From NCBI GenBank assembly GCA_019690055.1, contig JADGGF010000003.1, forward strand, positions 1-32,242: a stretch of DNA of 32,242 bases, read 5' to 3'. Numbering within the stretch: the stretch's first letter is position 1; every line of letters begins with the position of its first letter. Under the pieces are notes generated by a model. It saw only the letters and a program-made list of their open reading frames with translations. It was not told where the DNA came from and did no database searches. This DNA is from Micromonosporaceae bacterium. Lineage in GTDB: Bacteria; Actinomycetota; Actinomycetes; Mycobacteriales; Micromonosporaceae. The position numbers and the translations under genes are program-made. Of this stretch, positions 20,402 to 28,478 are shown in pieces.

Positions 20402-21928
20402 GTGATTGCGCTGAGACTCGAACTGCGTGGCATCACCAAGCGCTTCGGGGACCTGGTGGCCAACGATCACATCGATCTCACCGTCGAGCCGGGCGAGATC
20501 CACGCCCTGCTCGGTGAGAACGGGGCCGGTAAGTCGACGCTCATGAACGTCCTCTACGGCCTGTACCAGCCTGACGAGGGCGAGATCCTGGTCAACGGCG
20601 AGGCGGTCCGCATCCGGAGCCCGCGCGACGCCATCGCCCACGGCATCGGCATGGTGCACCAGCACTTCATGCTCGTGCCGGTCTTCACGGTCGCCGAGAA
20701 CGTGATGCTCGGTCACGAGTCGACGCGCGGCGGTTTGCTCGGGATGCTCGACCGGCGCCGGGCCCGGCGCGAGGTCATTGAGGTGTCGGAGCGGTTCGGG
20801 CTCGCGGTCGACCCCGACGCCACGATCGAGGACCTGCCGGTCGGCGTGCAACAGCGCGTCGAGATCATCAAGGCGTTGACCCGCGACGTCGAGCTCCTCG
20901 TCCTCGACGAGCCGACCGCGGTGCTCACCCCCCAGGAGACCGACGAGCTGCTCGAGGTCATGCGCACTCTCCGGGCCGCCGGGAAGTCGATCATCTTCAT
21001 CACCCACAAGCTCAAGGAGGTCAAGGCGATCGCGGACCGGATCACGGTGCTGCGCCGCGGCCGCGCCGTCGGGACCGCCGAGCCGTCGGCCAGCGAGGCC
21101 GAGCTCGCCTCGATGATGGTGGGCCGCTCGGTGCTGCTGCGTGTGGACAAGCAGCCGGCCAAGCCCGGTGAGGTGGTCCTGGAGGTCGCCGGGCTCGTGG
21201 TCAACGACGAGCGGGGGCATCGGGCGGTCGACGGCGTGGACCTCAGCGTGCGCAGCGGGGAGGTCCTTGGCATCGCCGGCGTGCAGGGCAACGGCCAGAC
21301 CGAGCTGGTCGAGACGATCATGGGGCTCCGCCGGCCCATCGCCGGGTCCGTGACGCTGGCCGGGGAGTCCCTGGCCGGCCGCACCACCAAGCAGATCCTC
21401 GCGGCCGGCGTGGGTTACGTGCCCGAGGACCGCAGCGTCGACGGCCTGGTCAAGGACTTCACCGTCGCCGAGAACCTGGTGCTCGACCTGTACGACCGGC
21501 CACCCTTCGGGACCCGGTTCACGCGGGACCTCGCGGCGGTGGACCGGTCCGCGCGCGAGCGCATCGAGCAGTTTGATATCCGAACCCCGTCGCACGACGT
21601 TCCGGCGGCCACTCTCTCCGGGGGTAACCAGCAGAAGGTCATCGTGGCCCGCGAGTTCTCCCGGCCGCTCAAGCTCTTCGTGGCCGCCCAGCCGACGCGG
21701 GGCGTCGACGTGGGCTCGATCGAGTTCATCCACCGGCAGATCATTCACGAACGCGACATCGGAACGGCGGTGCTGTTGGTGACGAGCGAACTGGACGAGG
21801 TGGTCGCGCTGGCCGACCGGATCGCGGTGATGTACCGCGGCCGGATTCTGGCCATCGTGTCGCCGGAGACACCGCGCGACCAGCTGGGCCTGCTCATGGC
21901 CGGGGTGACCAGCGGAGTCGCGGCATGA
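20402..21928 (+). CDS. ABC transporter ATP-binding protein, two-domain (nucleoside uptake)
   Basis: A 508-aa protein with two nucleotide-binding domains in one chain, as in RbsA and the BMP-linked NupO/YufO type. Domain 1: Walker A GENGAGKST (38-46), signature PVGVQQRVEI, Walker B LLVLDEPTA (about 166). Domain 2: degenerate Walker A GVQGNGQTE, normal signature LSGGNQQKVIVA, and Walker B LFVAAQPTRGVDVG, which lacks the usual Asp-Glu. So domain 1 is the likely catalytic site. It drives nucleoside import with the BMP lipoprotein and two permeases. The start is GTG 20402; a purine stretch touches it and no ideal binding site is seen. The stop overlaps the first permease start (ATGA). Confidence 0.93.
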   Translation: MIALRLELRGITKRFGDLVANDHIDLTVEPGEIHALLGENGAGKSTLMNVLYGLYQPDEGEILVNGEAVRIRSPRDAIAHGIGMVHQHFMLVPVFTVAENVMLGHESTRGGLLGMLDRRRARREVIEVSERFGLAVDPDATIEDLPVGVQQRVEIIKALTRDVELLVLDEPTAVLTPQETDELLEVMRTLRAAGKSIIFITHKLKEVKAIADRITVLRRGRAVGTAEPSASEAELASMMVGRSVLLRVDKQPAKPGEVVLEVAGLVVNDERGHRAVDGVDLSVRSGEVLGIAGVQGNGQTELVETIMGLRRPIAGSVTLAGESLAGRTTKQILAAGVGYVPEDRSVDGLVKDFTVAENLVLDLYDRPPFGTRFTRDLAAVDRSARERIEQFDIRTPSHDVPAATLSGGNQQKVIVAREFSRPLKLFVAAQPTRGVDVGSIEFIHRQIIHERDIGTAVLLVTSELDEVVALADRIAVMYRGRILAIVSPETPRDQLGLLMAGVTSGVAA

Positions 21929-23238
21929 CCGCCGACGCTGTCCCGCCGACCCGCGGCCAGGCGGGCGACGCCCCCTCCGCGGCCGAGCCGTCCGGCCCTG
22001 CCGGGCCGGAGCCGTTCGCCGCCCGGTTCCTGCGAGGGCTGTGGCGCAGCAACACGGTCACGATCACCGTGCTGGCGATCGTGCTCGCCATGGTGGTCGG
22101 GGCGCTCCTGATCATCATCTCCGATGCCAAGATCCGCGCGATGTACGGCTACTTCTTCGCACGGCCGTCGGACGCGCTCTCGGCGAGTTGGCACAAGGTC
22201 AGCGACGCGTACGCCAACCTCTTCAAGGGATCGATCATCAACCCGGACACGGTGGCGCTGACCCTGCGCGGGCAGCCCGGCGGCGGCTGGGACCGCGTGT
22301 TCTTCCCGATCTCCGAGACTCTGACCTACGCGGCCCCCTTGGCCTTCACGGGTCTGGCGTTCGCGCTCGCCTTCCGTGGCGGTTTGTTCAACATCGGCGT
22401 CCAGGGCCAGGCGATCATGGGTGCGATCGGGGCCGGGCTCACGGGCTTCCTGCTCCCGCTGCCGGTCGGGGTGCACCTGGTGGTGGCGCTGCTCGCCGGG
22501 GCCTTCGGAGGTGCGTTGTGGGGCTTCATTCCGGGTTTCCTGAAGGCCCGGACGGGCGCCCACGAGGTCATCACCACGATCATGCTCAACTACGTGGCCC
22601 TGTACTTCCTGGGCTGGCTCATCATCCAGAACGGCATCCGGATGACCGGCCGCACTGACGCGATCAGCGAGCCGGTCGACCGCTCGGCGGCGTTGCCCCG
22701 CCTGCTCGAGCCGCTCGGCCCGAGCCTGCGGATGAACCTCGGCATCGTGGTCGCGGTCCTCGCCACCTGGGCCGTGGCCTGGCTGCTACGCCGCTCGACG
22801 TTCGGCTTCGAGCTGCGTGCGGTCGGGCTGAACCCTGACGCCTCCCGCACCGCCGGCATCAGCGTCGCCGTCACCACCACGCTGGTCATGACGGTCGCCG
22901 GTGCGCTCGCCGGGCTGGGTGGTTCGGCCATCGTGCTCGGCACCGCGTTCAGCCTGACCAACGCGGTCGTGGGCAGTGTCGGTTTCGACGGCCTGCTGGT
23001 CGGCCTGCTCGGCCGGGCCAAGCCGTGGGGGGTGCTGCTGGCCGCCCTGTTCTTCGGCGCCCTGCAGGCCGGCGGGAACCGGATGCAGTCGGTTTCCAAC
23101 ATCTCGCTGGAGCTGGTCAACGTGATCCAGGCGGTCATCGTGGTCTTCGTCGCGGCGCCCGCGCTGGTGAGCGCGGTCTTCCGCCTGCGCGCGGCAACGG
23201 CCGCGGACCTGCAGACCGGCATGGCGAAGGGCTGGTGA
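21925..23238 (+). CDS. ABC transporter permease (nucleoside uptake), first subunit
   Basis: A 437-aa permease of the branched-chain-amino-acid/sugar superfamily (NupP/YufP type). A Pro/Ala-rich cytoplasmic N-terminus of about 40 residues precedes some eight to nine membrane helices. Characteristic parts are FNIGVQGQAIMGAIGAGLTGF, KARTGAHEVITTIMLNYVALY (coupling region) and LRAVGLNPDASRTAGISV. It forms half of the membrane channel. ATG 21925 overlaps the ATPase stop, and its own stop is followed within two bases by the second permease start, so all are coupled. GC-rich codon use matches neighbours. Confidence 0.92.
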   Translation: MTADAVPPTRGQAGDAPSAAEPSGPAGPEPFAARFLRGLWRSNTVTITVLAIVLAMVVGALLIIISDAKIRAMYGYFFARPSDALSASWHKVSDAYANLFKGSIINPDTVALTLRGQPGGGWDRVFFPISETLTYAAPLAFTGLAFALAFRGGLFNIGVQGQAIMGAIGAGLTGFLLPLPVGVHLVVALLAGAFGGALWGFIPGFLKARTGAHEVITTIMLNYVALYFLGWLIIQNGIRMTGRTDAISEPVDRSAALPRLLEPLGPSLRMNLGIVVAVLATWAVAWLLRRSTFGFELRAVGLNPDASRTAGISVAVTTTLVMTVAGALAGLGGSAIVLGTAFSLTNAVVGSVGFDGLLVGLLGRAKPWGVLLAALFFGALQAGGNRMQSVSNISLELVNVIQAVIVVFVAAPALVSAVFRLRAATAADLQTGMAKGW

Positions 23239-23239
23239 C

Positions 23240-24523
23240 ATGACCTCGACGACGGTAGATGACCCGACGGTCGCCGAGCCGGTGCGGTTCTGGACCCGGC
23301 AGCGCCGCGTCGGGCTGGGCTTCGCGATCGCGGGCGTGCTCGCGGCGTCGATCTTCGGGCCGCTCGCGACCGAGCGGCAGGCCCGGATCACGTTGGCGGA
23401 GACCGTGGCGGGGACCTCGGTGGGCATCACGGGTACGGTCGGTGCCGTCCTGTTTGGACTGATCGCCGCAGCCGCCGGAGTGGCGATCTTCGTGGGTGTC
23501 CCGCGTCGCTGGTTCGCGGTGCTCGTCGGCCTGGGCATCGTGGCGGTGGTGCTGGCGTTCCTGTGCTGGCAGATCTCGCAGGCGCCCGAGGGTCGCAACA
23601 TCATGCCGCTGGGCGACGTGGCGCGCACGACGCTGTTGCTCGCCCTGCCGTTGATCCTCGGCTCGCTCGCCGGCGTGCTGTGCGAACGGTCGGGCGTCAT
23701 CAACGTGGCGATCGAAGGCCAGTTCCTCATGGGCGCCTTCGGCGCGGCGCTGGGCGCCACCGTGGCCGGGACGGTCTGGGTGGGCCTGATCGCGGCGGCC
23801 ATCGGCGGCCTGGTTATCGCCGCGATGCTCGCCGTGCTGGCGATCCGCTACCTGGTCGACCAGGTCGTGCTCGGCATCGTGCTCAACGTCTTCGCGCTCG
23901 GGCTCACGGGCTTCCTCTACAAGCAGATCATGGCCCACGACCAGACCGCCTACAACCAGCCGTCGCGGGTGCCGACGTGGGACATTCCGGTCCTGTCCGA
24001 CATCCCCCTTCTCGGCCCGGTGCTGTTCCGGGCCAACGTCTTCACGTACGGAGCGCTGGCCCTGGTCGTGATAGTCCACTTCGGACTGACTCGGACCCGG
24101 TGGGGCCTGCGGACGCGAGCGGTCGGGGAGCACCCGACCGCAGCCGACACGGTCGGCGTGAAGGTGCTCGCGCTGCGCTACCGCAACGTGCTGCTCGCTG
24201 GTCTGGTGGCGGGATTCGGCGGCGCCTACTTCACCCTGTGGTCGACGACGAACTTCAACCTCGGCATGACCAACGGCGCCGGGTTCATCGCGCTGGCGGC
24301 GATGATCTTCGGGCGGTGGACTCCGATCGGGGCCCTGCTGGCGTCGCTGTTCTTCGGCTTCAGCAGCGCGCTCGCGTTCTTCCTGGGCGCGATCGCGAGC
24401 CCGATCCCCAGCCAGTTCCTCAACATGCTGCCCTATGTCGCCACGATCATCGCGGTGGCCGGGCTGGTCGGACGGGTGCGCGCGCCGGCGGCCGACGGAC
24501 GACCGTACGTGAAGGGACAGTAG
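23240..24523 (+). CDS. ABC transporter permease (nucleoside uptake), second subunit
   Basis: A 427-aa permease of the NupQ/YufQ type, partner of the preceding gene. It has an N-terminal extension with about three membrane segments (residues 27-115) ahead of the usual core; the core shows the family phrases ERSGVINVAIEGQFLMGAFGAALGA, VVLGIVLNVFALGLTGF and LRTRAVGEHPTAADTVGV. Shorter family members of about 310 residues lack the extension. ATG 23240 follows the first permease stop by one base. It ends two bases before the start of cytidine deaminase, placing uptake and breakdown of nucleosides in one transcript. Confidence 0.92.
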   Translation: MTSTTVDDPTVAEPVRFWTRQRRVGLGFAIAGVLAASIFGPLATERQARITLAETVAGTSVGITGTVGAVLFGLIAAAAGVAIFVGVPRRWFAVLVGLGIVAVVLAFLCWQISQAPEGRNIMPLGDVARTTLLLALPLILGSLAGVLCERSGVINVAIEGQFLMGAFGAALGATVAGTVWVGLIAAAIGGLVIAAMLAVLAIRYLVDQVVLGIVLNVFALGLTGFLYKQIMAHDQTAYNQPSRVPTWDIPVLSDIPLLGPVLFRANVFTYGALALVVIVHFGLTRTRWGLRTRAVGEHPTAADTVGVKVLALRYRNVLLAGLVAGFGGAYFTLWSTTNFNLGMTNGAGFIALAAMIFGRWTPIGALLASLFFGFSSALAFFLGAIASPIPSQFLNMLPYVATIIAVAGLVGRVRAPAADGRPYVKGQ

Positions 24524-24525
24524 GC

Positions 24526-25245
24526 GTGTCCTCAGTGGACTCGTCGGCGTCAGTGGACTGGTCCGCGTTGCGGGCCGCGGCGACCGAGGCGATGTCGCGG
24601 GCCTACGCGCCGTACTCGAATTTCCCGGTCGGCGTGGCCGGCCTGGTCGACGACGGCCGGGTCGTGGTCGGCTGCAACGTGGAGAACGCCTCCTACGGCG
24701 TGACGCTCTGCGCCGAGTGCGGGTTGGTCAGCTCCCTGATCGCCACGGGCGGCGGACGCCTCGTGGCGGTGGCCTGTGTGGACCGGACCGGCGCGCCGCT
24801 GATGCCGTGCGGCCGCTGTCGCCAGCTGCTCTGGGAGCACGGCGGCCCGCAGTGCCTGGTCGACCACCGGGACGGCCCGCTTCCCTTGTCGGCCCTGCTG
24901 CCGCACGCCTTCGGCCCGGACGACCTGCACGAGCCGCTGCACCCACCCGCCCTGCCGCCTCGGCTGCGCCAGTATCACGGCCAGGGCACCGTGTTCGTGC
25001 ACCCCGACGTCGACCGCGGGCAGCAGGTGTGGACGGCGTACTGGGAACGATCCGCCGGGCCGCAGGACGGCCGCGGCATCCTCGAGGAGGGTCCGATGTG
25101 GACTGACGTGGCGGACGGCGTGGCCTGGGGCCGGGCCCGCACGCCGCGCGTGATCGTGGTGGACGCCGATGGTGAGCTGGCCTGGGCCGGCACCGGTCCA
25201 GCTCCGGCCGAGATCGGTCGGGTCTGGTCGGAGGAGGGCGCATGA
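24526..25245 (+). CDS. cdd: Cytidine deaminase with an extra C-terminal domain
   Basis: A 239-aa protein. Residues 10-134 are a homotetrameric-type cytidine deaminase: substrate loop NVENASYG (Asn51, Glu53), zinc and catalytic residues CAE (Cys62, Glu64) and PCGRC (Cys95, Cys98), closing LLPHAFGPDDL. It converts cytidine and deoxycytidine to uridine forms. Usual proteins end here at about 130 residues. From residue 150 a second domain follows, with GQGTVFVHPD, VWTAYWERSAG, EEGPMWTDVADGVAWGRARTPRVIVVDADGELAWAGTG; codon use is normal, so it is coded. I do not know this domain. GTG 24526 has AAGGGA upstream; the stop overlaps deoA (ATGA). A sequencing error joining two genes is possible but codon periodicity argues against it. 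Confidence 0.9.
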   Translation: MSSVDSSASVDWSALRAAATEAMSRAYAPYSNFPVGVAGLVDDGRVVVGCNVENASYGVTLCAECGLVSSLIATGGGRLVAVACVDRTGAPLMPCGRCRQLLWEHGGPQCLVDHRDGPLPLSALLPHAFGPDDLHEPLHPPALPPRLRQYHGQGTVFVHPDVDRGQQVWTAYWERSAGPQDGRGILEEGPMWTDVADGVAWGRARTPRVIVVDADGELAWAGTGPAPAEIGRVWSEEGA

Positions 25246-26678
25246 CCGCGGATGGCCGTGGCACAGCCGGGCGGGCGGCCCAGACCGTACGGTCAGCCCA
25301 GACCGTACGGCCGACCACCGCGACGTCGCGGCGACGGCCGCGCGTTGAGCCGTTTGCCGCGGTCGATGTCATCGCCACCAAGCGGGACGGCGGGCGGCTG
25401 TCGGACGAGCAGATCGACTGGGTCATCGACGCCTACACCCGCGGCGTGGTGGCCGACGAGCAGATGTCGGCGCTGGCCATGGCGATCCTGCTGCGGGGGA
25501 TGACCGACGCCGAGGTGGCCCGGTGGACGGCCGCCATGGTGGCCTCCGGTGATCGGCTGGATCTGTCTGCTGTGGACCGACCGACCGTGGACAAGCACTC
25601 GACGGGGGGAGTGGGCGACAAGATCACCCTGCCACTGACCCCGCTGGTCGCGGCCTGCGGGGCGGCCGTGCCCCAGCTGTCGGGGCGGGGCCTCGGTCAC
25701 ACCGGTGGCACGCTGGACAAGCTGGAGTCGATCCCCGGCTTCCGGGTGGCGCTGACCAACCGGCAGTTCGTGCGACAGCTCCGCACCGTCGGGGCGGCGA
25801 TCTGCGCCGCTGGCGAGGGGCTGGCCCCGGCCGACCGCAAGCTCTACGCCCTGCGCGACGTCACCGCGACCGTCGAGTCGATACCGCTCATCGCCAGCTC
25901 GATCATGAGCAAGAAGATCGCCGAGGGCACGAGCGCGCTGGTGCTCGACGTCAAGGTGGGCACGGGCGCCTTCATGAAGTCCCTCGACGACGCCCGGGAG
26001 CTGGCCCGCACGATGGTGGACATCGGCACCGCGCAGGGCGTCCGGACGGTGGCCCTGCTCACCGGTATGTCCACCCCGCTCGGCCACGCCATCGGCAACG
26101 CGGTCAAGGTCGCCGAGTCGGTCGAGGTGCTCGCCGGCGGTGGACCGGCCGACGTCGTCGAGCTCGTGCTCACCCTGGCCCGCGAGATGCTGGGCTGCGT
26201 CGGACTGTCCCATGTGGACCCTGCGGACGTGCTGGCCTCGGGGAAGGCGATGGATACCTGGCGGGCGATGGTGCGCGCCCAGGGCGGTGACCCCGACGCG
26301 CCGCTGCCGGAGGCCCGCGAGCGCGAGCTGGTGCGGGCGACGAAGGCGGGGTTCGTGACGGCGGTCGACGCCTACGCGATGGGGGTGGCGGCGTGGCGGC
26401 TCGGCGCGGGCCGGGCGCGCAAGGAGGACCCGGTCAGCCCGGCTGCGGGCATGGTGCTGCACCGCCGCCCCGGCGATCGGGTCCGGCCGGGCGACGTGCT
26501 CTACGAGCTGCGGGCCGATGACGCGTCCCGCATTCCCGCCGCGGCGGAGGTCGCCGCGACGGCGGTGACGATCGGCCGGACCGCCCCGCCGCCCGCCCCG
26601 CTGGTGCTGGACCGGGTGGCCGCGCCGGAGCACCCGCGCGGCGGAGGTGGGCGTCGCCGGCGGGCCGGTTCGGGCTAG
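25242..26678 (+). CDS. deoA: Thymidine phosphorylase
   Basis: A 478-aa enzyme that converts thymidine or deoxyuridine plus phosphate into base and deoxyribose 1-phosphate. The phosphate-binding signature KHSTGGVGDK (118-127) is exact, followed by SGRGLGHTGGTLDKLESIPGF, the family's hallmark. Residues 36-110 form the helical lid domain and 375-478 the C-terminal domain. Usual length is about 430-440; the extra comes from a basic N-terminus of some 35 residues including an AQTVRS/AQTVRP duplication (18-bp repeat at 25278-25313) and an Arg/Gly-rich C-terminal end. A later start such as GTG is possible, but ATG 25242 overlaps the cdd stop. It follows cytidine deaminase, whose product deoxyuridine is its substrate. 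Confidence 0.94.
   Translation: MTADGRGTAGRAAQTVRSAQTVRPTTATSRRRPRVEPFAAVDVIATKRDGGRLSDEQIDWVIDAYTRGVVADEQMSALAMAILLRGMTDAEVARWTAAMVASGDRLDLSAVDRPTVDKHSTGGVGDKITLPLTPLVAACGAAVPQLSGRGLGHTGGTLDKLESIPGFRVALTNRQFVRQLRTVGAAICAAGEGLAPADRKLYALRDVTATVESIPLIASSIMSKKIAEGTSALVLDVKVGTGAFMKSLDDARELARTMVDIGTAQGVRTVALLTGMSTPLGHAIGNAVKVAESVEVLAGGGPADVVELVLTLAREMLGCVGLSHVDPADVLASGKAMDTWRAMVRAQGGDPDAPLPEARERELVRATKAGFVTAVDAYAMGVAAWRLGAGRARKEDPVSPAAGMVLHRRPGDRVRPGDVLYELRADDASRIPAAAEVAATAVTIGRTAPPPAPLVLDRVAAPEHPRGGGGRRRRAGSG
25278..25313 (+). repeat. Two 18-bp repeats in deoA N-terminus
   Basis: GCCCAGACCGTACGG at 25278-25292 and 25296-25310; in frame, giving AQTVR twice. Confidence 0.85.
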
Positions 26679-26730
26679 AGTTCGCAGGCAGCCTGGAAGT
26701 TCGCAGGTCGCCTGGAGTTCGCACGCCGGG
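26679..26730 (+). repeat. 18-19-bp tandem repeat after deoA
   Basis: AGTTCGCAGGYNGCCTGGA at 26679 and 26698, and a third diverged unit at 26716. It starts at the base after the deoA stop. TAGAGT (26676-26681) across that stop could be a -10 box for the DUF4272 gene 105 bases downstream. Confidence 0.65.
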
Positions 26731-26786
26731 CGCCTGTGGTGTCCTGTGAGGACGGGCCGCGACGACCACCACTGGGGGTGCCTTCC

Positions 26787-27479
26787 GTGACCGTTCCCGC
26801 ACCCGACCCGCATCGGGTTCGAGCCGCCAGCATCGAGACACTTCGCCAGCTCGACCTGCCGTCGCCGCCACCGCAGTTTCGGCTGCTCTGGCAACCGGGC
26901 GACCGCGTCGAGCTACGGCCGCCGAGCGAGATCGAAGGCCGTGCCGCGATCCTCAACGTCGTGTACGCCCGCTGCTACGGCATGCCCAGCCAGGCGGCGA
27001 TGAGCTGGCTGCTCGACGCGCACCTGCTGGACCACCTCACCAAGCCCGAGTGGAGCTTCCTCGCCGCCGAGGACAGCCCGGACGTGGTGCAGCACCCGTC
27101 GTTCACGCTGCACCTGGAGGCGATCTACGCACTGGCCTGGCTGCTGGGACTGGTGCCCGAGATCGACCCGCGGGAGCCGGCACCGAGCGAGTTGATCGAG
27201 AAGCTGCCGCACCTGCCGTCCAAGGAGTCGTTCTCGGACTGGCGCACCCGGGCCAACCCCACACTCGCCCCCGCGTCGGAGGCCGCCGCCGCGCTGGACC
27301 TGATCTACTGCCTGGACTGGGCCTACCTGGAGGCGGAGCGGCGCCGGATCCGACTGCCCGGGCTCGTGCACTCCAAGCTCATCGCCCAGCGCCGGTGGGC
27401 CCTGGCCTGGTCGGTGATCTTCCGCGGCCCCTACCAGGAACCCCCGCGGGGCTGGGAAGAGATCGACCTCGACGTGTAA
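26787..27479 (+). CDS. DUF4272 domain protein
   Basis: A 230-aa soluble protein. It carries the DUF4272 features: the motif PPSEIEGRAAILNVVYARCYG (residues 42-63), W/L-rich helices such as MSWLLDAHLLDHLTKPEW and EAIYALAWLLGLVPEID, and a Trp-rich C-terminal part YCLDWAYLEAERR. The domain's function is unknown. GTG 26787 follows a GGGGG stretch; a GTG at 26778 and a start at 26736 are possible but weaker. It lies 108 bases after deoA and is often found next to nucleoside genes in actinomycetes, as I recall. Convergent with the rRNA methyltransferase gene. Confidence 0.8.
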   Translation: MTVPAPDPHRVRAASIETLRQLDLPSPPPQFRLLWQPGDRVELRPPSEIEGRAAILNVVYARCYGMPSQAAMSWLLDAHLLDHLTKPEWSFLAAEDSPDVVQHPSFTLHLEAIYALAWLLGLVPEIDPREPAPSELIEKLPHLPSKESFSDWRTRANPTLAPASEAAAALDLIYCLDWAYLEAERRRIRLPGLVHSKLIAQRRWALAWSVIFRGPYQEPPRGWEEIDLDV

Positions 27480-27480
27480 C

Positions 27481-27523
27481 TCCTCGACGGCGACTCCTCG
27501 GCGGGCGATTCCTCAGCGGGTAC
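27481..27523. repeat. 14-15-bp tandem repeat after DUF4272 gene
   Basis: TCCTCGACGGCGAC, TCCTCGGCGGGCGAT, TCCTCAGCGGGTAC at 27481, 27495 and 27510, filling the gap between two convergent stops. Confidence 0.6.
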
Positions 27524-27532
27524 GTGGCGGCG

Positions 27533-28375
27533 TCAGGCGTCGGCCGGGTGGGGACGCCAGGTGGTCACGTCGACGGAGATCGTCACGGTCACCGGTTCGC
27601 TCATCGCCGCGAGCCGGTCGCCGAGCTCGGCCTCGGTCGTGTGCCAGGCGCTGGGCCCCATCGCGACGAACCGGGCGACCTCGGGCCGGGCCAGGCGCAG
27701 GGCGTACGACACCTCGTGGTGCCGTACCGGGGCGAACCAGCGGCCGAGACGGCCCTGCAGGCGGTCGCGTTTGTCCGGGTCCACCGTGAGCAGCCCCAGC
27801 GGTGCGATCAGCTCGGCGAGGTGTCGCCGGGTCGGGGTCACCACGAGCAGCGTGCCGCCGGGGCGCAGGATGCGGTGGAACTCCGCCCCGTTGCGGGGAG
27901 CGAAGACGTCGAGGATGACGTCGGCGCAGGCGTCCGCCAGCGGCAGGCGTCGCCACACATCGGCCACGACCGAGCCGATGGCGGGGTGGGCCCGGGCGTT
28001 GCGGCGAGCCGCCGCCTTGGAGACGTCCACGGCGACGCCCACGCTGCCGGGGCGGGCCGCCAACACGGCGGCCAGGTGGTGTCCCGTGCCCGCCCCTACG
28101 TCAACCACGGTGGCGACGGTCGGCGGGAGCTGGGCCACGATCGCCGCGGTGAGCGGGGCGAGGTGACCGGCGTCGTGCAACTGCGACCGCGCCGCCACCA
28201 TCGCGGGAGTATCCGTGCCCGCGGGGACGCGGCCGACCAGCAGGTTCACGTACCCGTGCCGCGCCACGTCGAACGCATGGCCCGCCGGGCAGCGCAGCCC
28301 GCCCGGTGACCCGGCTCGCCCCAGCCTGGCCCCGCAGACCGGGCACGTGAGCAGGTCGAGCACCTCGTCGAGCAT
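27533..28375 (-). CDS. 23S rRNA guanine-N1 methyltransferase-like protein (RlmA/TlrB type)
   Basis: A 280-aa SAM-dependent methyltransferase. The N-terminus has a zinc-binding pattern CPVC (Cys11, Cys14), then Cys29 and His33 in RCPAGHAFDVARHGYVNLL, the hallmark of RlmA-type rRNA methyltransferases, followed by the SAM motif VVDVGAGTG (90-98) and the NGAEFHRILRPGGTLLVVTPT strand. RlmA(I) methylates G745 and RlmA(II)/TlrB G748 of 23S rRNA, the latter giving tylosin resistance with ErmN-type enzymes. Which one this is cannot be decided; the gene may be a housekeeping modifier. ATG 28375 has GGAGG ten bases upstream. Divergent from add, with 18-bp repeats between. Confidence 0.85.
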   Translation of the reverse strand: MLDEVLDLLTCPVCGARLGRAGSPGGLRCPAGHAFDVARHGYVNLLVGRVPAGTDTPAMVAARSQLHDAGHLAPLTAAIVAQLPPTVATVVDVGAGTGHHLAAVLAARPGSVGVAVDVSKAAARRNARAHPAIGSVVADVWRRLPLADACADVILDVFAPRNGAEFHRILRPGGTLLVVTPTRRHLAELIAPLGLLTVDPDKRDRLQGRLGRWFAPVRHHEVSYALRLARPEVARFVAMGPSAWHTTEAELGDRLAAMSEPVTVTISVDVTTWRPHPADA

Positions 28376-28387
28376 GGCCGCCGTTCC

Positions 28388-28452
28388 TCCGATCGTCCGG
28401 TTACGTCCGATCGTCCGGTTACCTCCGATCGCCAGTTCCCTCGGATCGTCGG
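28388..28452. repeat. 18-bp tandem repeat in the rlmA-like/add divergent region
   Basis: TCCGATCGTCCGGTTAC(G/C) at 28388 and 28406 are identical in 17 of 18 bases; degenerate units follow at 28424 and 28441. The repeats fill most of the 103-base gap and lie just upstream of the add -10 box. Confidence 0.8.
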
Positions 28453-28466
28453 GGCCGTGATCTGAC

Positions 28467-28472
28467 TAGTGT
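28467..28472 (+). promoter_or_regulatory. -10 box of the adenosine deaminase gene
   Basis: TAGTGT ends six bases before ATG 28479. No -35; the position is taken by the repeat. Confidence 0.5.
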
Positions 28473-28478
28473 CGGCCC

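Noticed and set aside
20402..20440. CTGAGA near the ATPase start as a riboswitch (TPP box) sign
   Set aside because: It lies inside coding sequence and none of the other conserved elements is present.
25293..26894. 533-codon minus-strand frame opposite deoA
   Set aside because: deoA carries exact phosphorylase motifs; the antisense frame has His/Arg/Gly-rich low-complexity content.
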